Part shown: positions 14,392 to 22,980 of the stretch, piece after piece | How the letters are laid out: every line of letters starts with the position of its first letter | Numbering within the stretch: position 1 is the stretch's first letter | Assembly: GCA_024691135.1 (NCBI GenBank) | Contig: JAILNZ010000005.1 | Location: 1-33,692 of the forward strand | Direction: 5' to 3' | Length of the DNA: 33,692 nt | Source: Clostridiales bacterium | Lineage (GTDB): Bacteria > Bacillota > Clostridia > Saccharofermentanales > Saccharofermentanaceae | Translations under genes and position numbers: made by a program | The notes under the pieces: model-generated | Told to the model about the DNA's origin: nothing | Databases searched by the model: none | What the model saw: only the letters and a program-made list of their open reading frames with translations

Positions 14392-16749
14392 ATGACAAAA
14401 GAATTCTTGCTCGCCAAATCTCATTTTCGAAAAAACAGGGGAACAGCGGCAGGCATATTTCTACTCATGTTCCTTGCGTCTTTCCTCCTGAGCATATCCA
14501 TGATCCTCTTCACGGACGTTTACCCCACGGGGAAAAAATCGGCCGAGCGCCTTGATTCCGGCGACGGCGTAATCAAGATCTACAACATAGGCGACAAAGA
14601 TGACGCGTTCATAAGAGATCTCCTGGACGGCGACGTCGAGAGGTACGGCATAAGCAGATGCCTCAATTACCCCAACACGAGCGTCATCAGCAACACCGAA
14701 GGCGCGGAGGTCATGGTCAACCTGATCGTCGAGACTTCCGAGCAGGCGCTTAACAAGACGATGGCAAGAACGGAGATCATCGACGAAGATGATACCGTCA
14801 CGGAAGGCTACGTCTATCTGCCTTATCAGCTGCATACGAGCGGCCACTTTGAGATCGGGGACATGTACCCCGTTACCGTGGCAGGAAAGAGGTACGACCT
14901 GAAGATCAGGGGCTTTCTCGAGAATACCTACTACGGCTGCAACAATTCGGGCTGCTATGAGATCATCGTTCCGGACAACATCTACGACGAACTCATGGAG
15001 ATATCGGGAAAGACCAATCTCATGGCCTGCGTCCCGTATGCCCTCAAGGACAAGAGCACACAGAACCACTTCGCGACGAGAGTTTCCAACGACGGCTTAA
15101 AGTATGACATCAACATGTCTGTCGAGAACGTCAGCCTAAGTGACGTCATCTTGTCAAGGACCTTCATGTCGCTCATCATCGCGGTCTCCTTCTTTACCGT
15201 AACAGTCATCGTCATGGCGGTAATCATCATGATGATCGCCAACAGCATCGCGAACTACGTAAAGGAAAACATGAAGACCATAGGAGCTTTGAAGGCCATC
15301 GGCTACACCGGAAGGAACATCAGGATCTCTCTTATCATCATGTTCCTTATGATCTCGGTCATCGCTTCCGTCACGGGAGTCTGCCTCTCATATGCGGCGC
15401 TTCCGTACGTGGCAGAGATCGTCGTGGCCCAGATGGGACTTCCTTACAGATCTTCCTTCAGCCTTTTCGCGACGGCCGCTTCCTTTTTTGCAGTCGTTAT
15501 CTTCACTTTGATCGCCACTTTGTTTTCGGCAAGAAAAGTCAACAGGATCATCCCCATCGTTGCCCTCCGCGAAGGCATCGAGAGCCACAACTTCAAGCGC
15601 AATCCCATAAAGCTCGAGAGATCGTTCCTGAACCTTGACCTGAGCCTTGCGATGAAGACGTTGTTTTCCAACCTCAGGCAGAACGTCATAGTCTTTGTAG
15701 TGATCGCCTTTCTCATCTTCCTCTGCGTCAATTCGCTCCTGATGTACGAGAACTTCAGCCGCAAGCCGAATCTCAAGCTCATGGCTCTCGAGATCTGCTC
15801 GGGCGTCATAGGCGTCGACGGCGAAAACGCAGAAGACGCGCAAGACTTCCTGTCTTCAAGACCCGAAGTCAGCAGTGTCAGAAAGCTCTACAACTTCCGC
15901 GTGTTCACCGATGACGAGGACAGCATCGTCCTGAACGCCTTCGAAGATCCTTCAAAGATGAACAACCAGGACCTCTGCTACAAGGGCCGCCTCCCGCTGC
16001 ACGACAACGAGATCTGCCTGAGCGGCAGGTACGCCAAATCCGCCGGCCTGAAGATCGGCGACGAGGTCCGGCTCAATCTCGCCGGCAACTCATATAGCTA
16101 CGTCATCTCCGGCTTCATCCAGATCATGACCAACGGCGGAAAAGAAGCCGTTCTGACCGAAGCTGCGGCGGCCAACCTCGCCGACCTCGGGAACTTCCCG
16201 ACCTACTTCTACTTTGATACAGAAACCGAAGACGAGACCGTCAAGCTCCTTGAAGACTGCGAAGCAAGATTCGGGGATCACCTGCTGAGCAGCTCAAACT
16301 TCTACCAGAACGTCAAGGGCTCCCTCGCAACCTTCAAAGGCATCTCCGCCCTCATGATGATCCTTGTCTGCTCCGTCTCGGCCGCAGTCATAATCCTCGT
16401 CCTCTACCTTCTCATCAGATCCCTCATCTTCTCGAAAAGGAAGGACTACGGCATCTACAAGGCGATCGGATACACTTCACGGGACCTCGTGTTCCAGACC
16501 GCTGCGAGCTTCATGCCTGCGATCATCTTATCAACGATAATCTCAACGATCGCCTCCTACTACCTCGCCAACCCGTATATGCAGGTGATCATGATCAACT
16601 TCGGCCTCATGAAGTGCACGTTCAACATCCCGATCCCGGGTCTCATCATCATCGCCGTCTCGATGATAATCGTATCTTTCCTTTTCGCGGTCTTCGAATC
16701 CGGAAAAGTCAGAAAGATCGAAGCCTATAACATGCTGGTCTCAGAATAA
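14392..16749 (+). CDS. Large FtsX-type ABC permease
   Basis: A 785-residue permease with about eight membrane helices. One N-terminal helix (GIFLLMFLASFLLSISMILF) is followed by an extracellular domain of about 200 residues. Next come a three-helix FtsX unit containing the hallmark IGALKAIGYTGRN, another single helix (VIVFVVIAFLIFLCVNSLLM), a second extracellular domain and a final three-helix FtsX unit with GIYKAIGYTSRD. Such permeases work mechanically on substrates outside the membrane. Two large external domains make it bigger than BceB (about 650 residues) and closer to duplicated MacB-like proteins. The ATG at 14392 follows GGGGTGG; a GTG three codons upstream is an alternative. Substrate unknown. 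The palindrome TTTTCGAAAA occurs near its start. Confidence 0.9.
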   Translation: MTKEFLLAKSHFRKNRGTAAGIFLLMFLASFLLSISMILFTDVYPTGKKSAERLDSGDGVIKIYNIGDKDDAFIRDLLDGDVERYGISRCLNYPNTSVISNTEGAEVMVNLIVETSEQALNKTMARTEIIDEDDTVTEGYVYLPYQLHTSGHFEIGDMYPVTVAGKRYDLKIRGFLENTYYGCNNSGCYEIIVPDNIYDELMEISGKTNLMACVPYALKDKSTQNHFATRVSNDGLKYDINMSVENVSLSDVILSRTFMSLIIAVSFFTVTVIVMAVIIMMIANSIANYVKENMKTIGALKAIGYTGRNIRISLIIMFLMISVIASVTGVCLSYAALPYVAEIVVAQMGLPYRSSFSLFATAASFFAVVIFTLIATLFSARKVNRIIPIVALREGIESHNFKRNPIKLERSFLNLDLSLAMKTLFSNLRQNVIVFVVIAFLIFLCVNSLLMYENFSRKPNLKLMALEICSGVIGVDGENAEDAQDFLSSRPEVSSVRKLYNFRVFTDDEDSIVLNAFEDPSKMNNQDLCYKGRLPLHDNEICLSGRYAKSAGLKIGDEVRLNLAGNSYSYVISGFIQIMTNGGKEAVLTEAAAANLADLGNFPTYFYFDTETEDETVKLLEDCEARFGDHLLSSSNFYQNVKGSLATFKGISALMMILVCSVSAAVIILVLYLLIRSLIFSKRKDYGIYKAIGYTSRDLVFQTAASFMPAIILSTIISTIASYYLANPYMQVIMINFGLMKCTFNIPIPGLIIIAVSMIIVSFLFAVFESGKVRKIEAYNMLVSE

Positions 16750-16792
16750 GGACAACGTTTTCCTCTTCCGATCACGCTGCCGTTTTAAAAAT

Positions 16793-17098
16793 CCAACCCT
16801 AGGGTGGAAAAAGAAAACCGCAGAAAAACAAATCCAACCTAAGGTTGGAAAAAGAAATCCGCAAATTAATAAATCCAACCTAAGGTTGGAAAAACAAAAC
16901 AGGCAGGAATCTTCTTGGTAACCAAGGGTTGGAAAAATCTTCAAAACCGGAGAGATCAGAGGGAAAAAAGAGAAAACCGGACGAAATCCCGGTAATAAAT
17001 CCAACCCTAGGTTGGAAAAAGAAATCCGCAAAATAATAAATCCAACCTAAGGTTGGAAAAAGCAAAAAGACAAATTCAGATATGCGGCATAAGGTTGG
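16793..17098. repeat. Array of CCAACCTAAGGTTGG palindromes with 41-42 bp period
   Basis: The gene-free stretch 16750-17235 holds seven copies of a 15-bp palindrome followed by AAAAA. The CCAACC positions, or their equivalents in half copies, are 16793, 16834, 16875, about 16918, 17001, 17042 and about 17084. Steps are 41, 41, 43, 83, 41 and 42 bp, so one position is empty. The units at 16834 and 17001 also share their spacer (GAAATCCGCAAA, then TTAATA or ATAATA), so part of the array arose by tandem duplication. The minus-strand ORFs 16741-17031 and 16880-17065 come from the repeats and are not supported as genes. The same element makes the array at 7341-7660. Confidence 0.87.
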
Positions 17099-17147
17099 AA
17101 AAACGGAAAGGAAGCGGACGGTAAGATACTGTGCCGGGACATAAAGA

Positions 17148-17185
17148 CAGGACGGATCCTTTTTGGGGACGTCCTGCTTCTTTTT
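17148..17185 (+). terminator. Rho-independent terminator upstream of the MFS gene
   Basis: CAGGACG pairs with CGTCCTG, with a further TCC/GGG-type pairing around TTTTT, and runs into CTTCTTTTT. No plus-strand gene ends nearby except the FtsX permease 400 bp upstream, so it may end that operon after the palindrome array. Confidence 0.75.
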
Positions 17186-17198
17186 GCGGGCAGATTAA

Positions 17199-17207
17199 TG
17201 GTAAAAT
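17199..17207 (+). promoter_or_regulatory. Extended -10 promoter (TGG TAAAAT) of the MFS gene
   Basis: TGG followed by TAAAAT lies 29 bp before the GTG start and just after the terminator. No good -35 is seen. Confidence 0.45.
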
Positions 17208-17235
17208 CTTTCCAGGATCGGCAAAGGAGGACCGG

Positions 17236-18456
17236 GTGTCAGTGGAAAGCAAAAAGACGGGCGGTCTGTGGACCTTGAGGTATACGCTCATCAACTCGAC
17301 TTATTTTATTGCGTTTTGTACTATTCATGCCTGTGCGGCAGTTTATCTTCTGGCTAACGGCTTCTCGAATACCGAGGTCGGCGTGCTTTTGGCGATCGCA
17401 AATATCGTATCGGCTTTTTTCCAACCTTTTATCGCGGGTATCATCGACAAGGGAGGCGCGCTCACGAACAGGAGGTTTATCCTTATTTCCGTAACCGTTA
17501 TCCTGGCAGGTTCCGTGATACTTCTTCTGGTGAAGGATATCAAAGCGGTGGTGTTTTTTGTCTTCGCGCTGATCTACATGATCCAGTTCGCGTATCAGCC
17601 TGTCATGACGGCCCTTTGCTTTGAGTATCAGAAAGCGGGCAGCAAGATCAACTTCGGCCTTGCCAGAGGTCTCGGGTCTGCGAGTTTTGCCGTGACGGCT
17701 GCATTCATCGGCGGGATCATTGAGAAGAAGGGAGTAGACATCCTTCTTATCGTCAATATCGTTGTCATGGCGCTTTCCTTTATCGTGGTCTTTACTTTCA
17801 TTAAGCCCCGCTCGGAGGAAGACTCAGGCAGATCAAAGAAAGAAGCATCTCACAACAGCCTTTTTTCCTTCTCGAAAACATACCCCGCCTTTTCACTCTT
17901 TCTTGTCGCGACCGTGTGCTTTTTCTTCGCACACAACATGATCAACGATTTTATGATCCAGATCATAAGGCACCTCGGCGGCGGCGAGACGGAACTGGGA
18001 TATTCGAATTTCCTTCAGGCCATACTGGAACTCCCCGTCATGGCTCTCATAGGACTTATCCTTAAGAAGATCTCCTCGAAAAGCCTCCTCGTCATGTCAG
18101 GATTTGCATTCCTGGTCAAGATAGCCATACTCATATTTGCGACGAATATGGTGATGATGTATGTAAGCCAGTCCTTCCAGTTGTTTGCTTACGCGGTATT
18201 CATCCCGGCGGCCGCATATTATGTAAGCTCGACGATGGAGGAATCCGATCAGGTAAAAGGGCAGGCGTATGTCACGAGCGCGATAACCGTCGGAGGTGTC
18301 TTCTCAAACCTCATAAGCGGAGTGATCCTGGATCATCTCGGGATAGGAGCAATGCTCGGGATAGGAACCGGCGTCTGTGCTATAGGGGCCGTTACGGCAC
18401 TTGTTGCCATGACCGTACTTAAGCATCACAATGAGATCGGAAAAGAAGCTCTTTGA
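17236..18456 (+). CDS. MFS transporter (MFS_1-like, LacY/NupG-type group)
   Basis: A 406-residue protein with about twelve membrane helices, starting LRYTLINSTYFIAFCTIHACAAVYLLANGF. The layout of an N-terminal six-helix bundle, a cytoplasmic loop of charged residues (KPRSEEDSGRSKKEASHN) and a C-terminal bundle is that of the major facilitator superfamily. The opening resembles the MFS_1-like group with sugar and nucleoside proton symporters. The substrate is not predictable. The ORF track begins at 17131, inside the terminator. I take the GTG at 17236 because AAAGGAGG lies 5 bp upstream and the promoter at 17199-17207 precedes it. It is an isolated gene, convergent with the cyclic-di-GMP group. 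Confidence 0.86.
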   Translation: MSVESKKTGGLWTLRYTLINSTYFIAFCTIHACAAVYLLANGFSNTEVGVLLAIANIVSAFFQPFIAGIIDKGGALTNRRFILISVTVILAGSVILLLVKDIKAVVFFVFALIYMIQFAYQPVMTALCFEYQKAGSKINFGLARGLGSASFAVTAAFIGGIIEKKGVDILLIVNIVVMALSFIVVFTFIKPRSEEDSGRSKKEASHNSLFSFSKTYPAFSLFLVATVCFFFAHNMINDFMIQIIRHLGGGETELGYSNFLQAILELPVMALIGLILKKISSKSLLVMSGFAFLVKIAILIFATNMVMMYVSQSFQLFAYAVFIPAAAYYVSSTMEESDQVKGQAYVTSAITVGGVFSNLISGVILDHLGIGAMLGIGTGVCAIGAVTALVAMTVLKHHNEIGKEAL

Positions 18457-18489
18457 CTGCTCGAAAAAGAAGCCCCCAATTAGGAGCGG

Positions 18490-20259
18490 TTACTGTTCAT
18501 TGTTCGTTTGCTGGAGGAGCGCCGCAAAAATGGTCTTGCCGATCTGGCCCGCGATGAACTCGCCGCGGTCGTAGATGTCAGTCGTCGCCTCGCAGACCAG
18601 GGAGCCGTAGATGTAGTTTCCGTGGAAGACAGGGAAGATGACGTAGCCGTTGCAGTCCCATGAGAGTTCATCACGAAGGAACATGTACTCGACGGGCGTG
18701 GTCCTTCTTTCTTTCGGGAGGATGTAAAGTTCACCGTTCTTGATCGAGCAGCGCAGGTCGATGGAGGTCGGGAAGTCGGATTCTTTCGGTATGCGGCCGC
18801 CCAGGAAGACGGGGTTCTCGTACATGTAGAAGGCGGCGTTCTTAAGGCCTAGTTTGTCGAATGAACGGAGGATACGCGGGATGTTGTCCTCTTCCTTGCC
18901 AGTAAAATCGACGCCGCTGATCATGAACTGGACCAGGTAATCGCGCGTTTTGTTGGAGCGCGTCAGCTCTTTGTGGAGCTGCGTTGATACGTAGCGGAGC
19001 GCGAGGTCCTTCATGTAGGAGAAGAGACGGTTGTTCATGACGTTTGCCGACGGCGACTTGACCATGACGTTCATGCTCGCCTGAAGACGGTCGATACTCT
19101 TGATGAGCTTGGTCGTATCCGTGTATTCCATGATCCCGTTCTCGAAAAAGATCTCGATCAGCAGCTTGAGTTCGTTGAACTCATCCAGGCTCATGTACTT
19201 GCGCTTCATGGCGACAAGCATCTTTGATGCGATCTCGAAAAAGAGACGCTTCAGGTTAATCTCTTTCTTGCTGATCTTCTCGTTCTTGTATCTGTAGAAG
19301 CAGTCATCGAACATCCTGTAGATGAAGGCAGAGTCGATGTTGCTCATCTCGAGGGTGGAGTATTCGTACATCTCGTAGCCGAAGGATTCGCGGCCGTAAA
19401 GACTTGTGGGGAGCAGGGCGGAAGAGACTTCCTTGCCGTCCAGAAGGTCGAGGATGAGTTCGAGTGCTTTCTGGCCGAGGATGTCTTTGGAGGCGCCGAT
19501 CGAAGACAGTGACGGCATCATCTCGCCTGCCATGAGAGTATTGTCAAAACCGAATACGAGGATGTCCTTGCCGGGGACCTTGCCGCGCTCTTCCATTGCC
19601 TGGTAAAGGCCCCTGGCTACGGCGTCGTTGACGCAGAAGACTGCCTGGCAATCGGGGTTTCTCTCGAGGAGCTCGTCGGCCTCGTCAAAGCAGTTGATCG
19701 ACATGTCGGTATCGATGTACTGGGATTCGCTGTATGGGATGTTGTGTTCGGCGAGGCAGGCTTTGAAGATCTTCTTGCGCTTCATCGCATCGCCGTTGTC
19801 GGGACGGCCGCCGAGCATGCATATGTTGGTCACGTTGTGGATGTTGATGAGGCAGTCCATCGCTTCCTTGATGCCCATCGCGTTGTCGTAGTTGACTGTG
19901 ATGAAGTTGTCGATCTCGGCTGCAACGATGACCTTGGGGATGTTCTCGAAGGTGGTTTGATATTTCTTCAGGAAAAGGTTCTCTTCGTGAGGATCGATAC
20001 TGCCGAGGGATATGATGAGCCCGTCGATCTCGCAGATCTCGGCGAGCTTGTAGATCGTGTTGTACATCTTCTTGTACGGGTAGTCGAAAGCCGTGGGAAT
20101 GTTCTCGTTTATGTACTTGCCTGCAAAGACCACGATCCGGATGTCCCTGTTGTCCGGGATCGCGTTGATCGCGCTGTGGATGATGTCTTTGGCGAAGTCG
20201 GAAAAGATATCGTCCACCAGGATCCCGACCGTGGTTTTCTTGTTGCTCTTGTCGATCAT
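18490..20259 (-). CDS. LacI-like ligand-binding sensor protein without an output domain
   Basis: A 589-residue protein. Residues about 8-300 form a periplasmic-binding-protein-like fold of the LacI/GalR type (KKTTVGILVDDIFSDFAKDI, CQAVFCVNDAVARGLYQAM, ILVFGFDNTLMAGEMMPSLS). There is no helix-turn-helix in front and no signal peptide, so it senses in the cytoplasm. The rest is helical and ends in a GAF-like domain (NGYVIFPVFHGNYIYGSLVC). The same LacI-plus-GAF order in the nearby gene at 22981-24801 is followed by a GGDEF domain; here the protein simply stops. Its ATG overlaps the stop of the FIST/EAL gene (ATGA), so it is made in step with that enzyme and may be its separate sensor subunit, which is inference. 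Confidence 0.8.
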   Translation of the reverse strand: MIDKSNKKTTVGILVDDIFSDFAKDIIHSAINAIPDNRDIRIVVFAGKYINENIPTAFDYPYKKMYNTIYKLAEICEIDGLIISLGSIDPHEENLFLKKYQTTFENIPKVIVAAEIDNFITVNYDNAMGIKEAMDCLINIHNVTNICMLGGRPDNGDAMKRKKIFKACLAEHNIPYSESQYIDTDMSINCFDEADELLERNPDCQAVFCVNDAVARGLYQAMEERGKVPGKDILVFGFDNTLMAGEMMPSLSSIGASKDILGQKALELILDLLDGKEVSSALLPTSLYGRESFGYEMYEYSTLEMSNIDSAFIYRMFDDCFYRYKNEKISKKEINLKRLFFEIASKMLVAMKRKYMSLDEFNELKLLIEIFFENGIMEYTDTTKLIKSIDRLQASMNVMVKSPSANVMNNRLFSYMKDLALRYVSTQLHKELTRSNKTRDYLVQFMISGVDFTGKEEDNIPRILRSFDKLGLKNAAFYMYENPVFLGGRIPKESDFPTSIDLRCSIKNGELYILPKERRTTPVEYMFLRDELSWDCNGYVIFPVFHGNYIYGSLVCEATTDIYDRGEFIAGQIGKTIFAALLQQTNNEQ

Positions 20260-22844
20260 AACATGTCCTCCGTGAATGGTTTGGGATTAGAGAAGAGGTA
20301 GCCCTGGGAATAATCTATGGAATAGCCGAGGAGAAGGTCCTGGATCTCCTTGTTCTCGACGAATTCGGCGACGATCTTGATGTCCTTCGAACTGATCCTT
20401 TTCCAGTCGGCGATGAGTGCGATGAGGTTCTCGGACTCTTTGCTGTTGCAGCAGTTGCGCACGATGGAGCCGTCGATCTTGAGATAGTCGGAATGGATGT
20501 TCGCGATGTGCTGCAGGTTGGAGTAGCCGCTTCCGAAATCGTCGATCGAGATCAGGCCGCCGAGGTCGTGGATCGTATCGACGAACTTGATGAGCGCGAT
20601 ATAGTCGTCGACATCTTCGTTTTCGAGGATCTCGAAGACAAAGTTCTCCGGATGGTCTGCGGTCCTCAGGAAGTCGTAGATGTATTCGACGAGCTTGCGG
20701 TTCTTGATGTCGCGCAGGCTCAGGTTGATGCTGACGCTCTTGCCTTCGACGTGACGGAAGGTGTTGAATACCTTGTGGATCATCATCGATGACATGTTGT
20801 CGTAAAGAAGCCCGAAGGTTCGTGCGACCTCGAGGAAGCTTCCGGGATAGTAGATGTTCCCGGCCTCGTCCTTGAGCCTCATCAGCGATTCGTAGTGGTG
20901 GATCGTCTTCTGCTCGTTGTCGTAGATGCCCTGGTAGTAAGGGATTATCTGGTCGTGCGCGATGGCGTAGTTTATGACGTTTACCATCCGGTAGTGCTCG
21001 CGGATCTTCTCCTCGTCAAGCCGGTTGTCCTCCGCGTCGCGCACGTAGAACTGGATGTTCCTCTGGCCCATCTCGACCCGGGCCGCGGAGTAGACGGAGT
21101 TTATGTTGTCGATGGTGCAGCCGTCCAGGATACAGAAGCCAGGAACGATCGCTATCGTCTCTTTGGAGTTCTCGAAAAGGATTTTCTGCAGCTCCTCCAT
21201 GTGCGTCACAAAAGTCCGGAGGGACACCATGTGCGACGGCGCGCCGACCGCAAAGAGCCATTCGTCGATAAGGTAGAGGCGGTAGTGCTTGCGCCTTGCA
21301 AAACCGACGCACTTGTTTATGAGGCTCGATCTCGTGATCTGCACTTCCTTTTTCGAAAAGACGGTTTTCATGTCGGATACGTTGAAGACGTTTATGTAGC
21401 AGATCCTGTCGTAGCCGCGCGTCTTGATGTCCAGGCTGAAGGCGGCTTCGTTCAGGACGTCGTCGGTGTCGGAATAGAGGAGCTTGAGCTCGCAGTCGCC
21501 GATACATTTGCGGAGGCTTTCCGCGCTGCTTCTGTTCTCCGTGTCCTCGAGCCTGCTGCCGATATCCATGAGGTAGTCCAGAAGTTCCAGGTTGTCTTCG
21601 GCGAGGGCGTCCGTCCTTGAGAAGGCGTAGGGATTATATTCCTGTGCCGTTTTCTCCTCGCCTGCGGCGGCGACGACAAAGGAGCAGTTGGCGAATGTGT
21701 TCCGGCCGTTGGAGTTCGTGATCTCGCCGACCGTGACGCAACCGCAGATGTTGGTGTTCTCGTAGGCCGACAGCTCCCACTTGACGCAGTTGGAGTAGAT
21801 GGTGGACCTGACGACGCAGGTGTAGCCGAAGAGGGTCTCGGCTTTTTCGAAGCTCTCGATGTCCTGGAAGAGTTTTCTGTTGTCGGCCAGGATCTTTCTG
21901 TCGTAGATGAAGGCGCGGGTGAGGCGTCTTCCGGAAGGAATGTTGCTGTTTGCGTAGATATATTCGCCTTTCTTACCGGTGTCGATGTCGGGCCTTTTCG
22001 AGAAGGCTTCCCTGTAGTAAGGATCTTCGGGAGGGAACAGTTCCGACAGGCTCTTTCCTTCGGCGTAATTGAGATAGACCGGTATGTCCGGCATCTCCTC
22101 GAAAACGTAAGGGAACAGGTTATGGAACTTGGAATCCGTGTCCGACACGACGAGCTTGTGGTTCTTGAGCGTGCTGACGCCGTCCATCTTGAGGATGCAG
22201 GGGCCCGCGCTGTCGGTGATCTCCTCGCTGTCGCCGACGACTTCGGCGCCCGTCGTGTATGACGTTATCGCTTCGAGGTCGTCGCCGCTTAACGCGGCCA
22301 GCATGAGGGCATCCTCATACCACCCGTTCTCATCGAAAAGGAAACCCTGATCTTCTTCCGGGGTGTTGGCGAGGCCGCCGATCATCTTGACTTCGGGGAA
22401 GTACGAATTGGTCCTGTCGACGAACTCCAGGATGTTCCTGAAGGATTGCGTCGAAAAAGTAAGGAGGAGCTTTGTGTTGGCGCGTATCAGCTCCTCATCG
22501 ATCTTCCTGCAGAGATCATCCGCAGGGACGGGGACGTTATCAGCATCAAGCGTCGGGCTGACGGCGGTCCTTACCGTTCCGCCCTGCATCTGAGATATGG
22601 AGATGACGCACTGGTTCTGCGAGAGCTTGCCGCTGTTGATCGTTGCGGAAGTGCTGGTTCCGAAGATCTTTACTTCGGGCATGGTGTCCTTGATAAAGCG
22701 CGCAAGGTCAACGGCTTCGTCCCTTTTGTGGATCGAAGTGTGGATCCTTATCAAAATGTCGCCGCTGTGAGCGGAAAGCATCAGCTGATTCAGAGTATCA
22801 GCGATCCTTGACTTCGACATATATTGAAAATTCCAAGTGAACAT
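20256..22844 (-). CDS. FIST-sensor / EAL-domain cyclic-di-GMP phosphodiesterase
   Basis: An 862-residue protein. Residues 1 to about 400 match FIST N and FIST C sensor domains, ending with GCVTVGEITNSNGRNTFANC. A degenerate GGDEF-like domain follows (about 440-610), with LIDEWLFAVG where GGDEF would be. The C-terminal EAL domain starts at ESL (Glu652 in YESLMRL). It keeps the catalytic set: Asn about 707 in INLSL, Glu about 738 in FEILE, DD 768-769 in IDDFGSGY, Lys about 789 in LKIDGS, Glu about 827 in VAEFVE, and Gln about 847 in SQGYLF. It should hydrolyse cyclic-di-GMP. FIST domains are thought to bind small molecules such as amino acids. The ATG at 22844 follows GAGG. No membrane segment, so cytoplasmic. 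Confidence 0.9.
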   Translation of the reverse strand: MFTWNFQYMSKSRIADTLNQLMLSAHSGDILIRIHTSIHKRDEAVDLARFIKDTMPEVKIFGTSTSATINSGKLSQNQCVISISQMQGGTVRTAVSPTLDADNVPVPADDLCRKIDEELIRANTKLLLTFSTQSFRNILEFVDRTNSYFPEVKMIGGLANTPEEDQGFLFDENGWYEDALMLAALSGDDLEAITSYTTGAEVVGDSEEITDSAGPCILKMDGVSTLKNHKLVVSDTDSKFHNLFPYVFEEMPDIPVYLNYAEGKSLSELFPPEDPYYREAFSKRPDIDTGKKGEYIYANSNIPSGRRLTRAFIYDRKILADNRKLFQDIESFEKAETLFGYTCVVRSTIYSNCVKWELSAYENTNICGCVTVGEITNSNGRNTFANCSFVVAAAGEEKTAQEYNPYAFSRTDALAEDNLELLDYLMDIGSRLEDTENRSSAESLRKCIGDCELKLLYSDTDDVLNEAAFSLDIKTRGYDRICYINVFNVSDMKTVFSKKEVQITRSSLINKCVGFARRKHYRLYLIDEWLFAVGAPSHMVSLRTFVTHMEELQKILFENSKETIAIVPGFCILDGCTIDNINSVYSAARVEMGQRNIQFYVRDAEDNRLDEEKIREHYRMVNVINYAIAHDQIIPYYQGIYDNEQKTIHHYESLMRLKDEAGNIYYPGSFLEVARTFGLLYDNMSSMMIHKVFNTFRHVEGKSVSINLSLRDIKNRKLVEYIYDFLRTADHPENFVFEILENEDVDDYIALIKFVDTIHDLGGLISIDDFGSGYSNLQHIANIHSDYLKIDGSIVRNCCNSKESENLIALIADWKRISSKDIKIVAEFVENKEIQDLLLGYSIDYSQGYLFSNPKPFTEDML

Positions 22845-22867
22845 ACCGTGGTCCTCGCAAACTGACG

Positions 22868-22892
22868 AAAAAAGGACTTCCCCAAGTCCTTT
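22868..22892 (-). terminator. Terminator hairpin between the GGDEF and EAL genes
   Basis: On the minus strand AAAGGACTT, GGGG loop and AAGTCCTTT run into TTTTTT. It lies 24 bp before the EAL start codon and downstream of the EAL promoter, so it may act both as terminator of the cyclase gene and as an attenuator in the EAL leader. Confidence 0.75.
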
Positions 22893-22925
22893 CCGCCTAA
22901 AGATTTATATGTTCATTACCCTTAG

Positions 22926-22934
22926 ATTATATCA
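22926..22934 (-). promoter_or_regulatory. Extended -10 promoter (TGA TATAAT) of the FIST/EAL operon
   Basis: On the minus strand TGA precedes TATAAT (plus coordinates 22926-22931) about 80 bp before the EAL start. The -35 is weak. The local sequence is AT-rich. Confidence 0.55.
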
Positions 22935-22980
22935 CAAATATTATTTAGAATCTTTGTTCTTTTTGAACGCTTTATTAATC

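Noticed and set aside
15663-15684. Possible extra copy of the CCAACCT element inside the FtsX permease gene, and another at about 17416 in the MFS gene
   Set aside because: They match only TTTTCCAACCT, lack the second half and lie in well-supported coding sequence, so chance is enough.
16741-17065. Minus-strand ORFs with repeated FSNLGLDLL / FPTLGW peptides
   Set aside because: The peptide repeats are only the translation of the 41-42 bp palindrome array. The 41-bp steps shift the frame and no ribosome binding site precedes the ORFs.
16793-17098. CRISPR array
   Set aside because: The repeats are imperfect, the spacers share sequence with each other, the elements change orientation in the sister array, and no cas gene is present.
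16793-17098. Series of rho-independent terminators
   Set aside because: Stems are only 6-7 bp, followed by A-runs on one strand and a mixed ATTTATT on the other. True terminators in this window have 8-12 bp GC-rich stems and T-runs.
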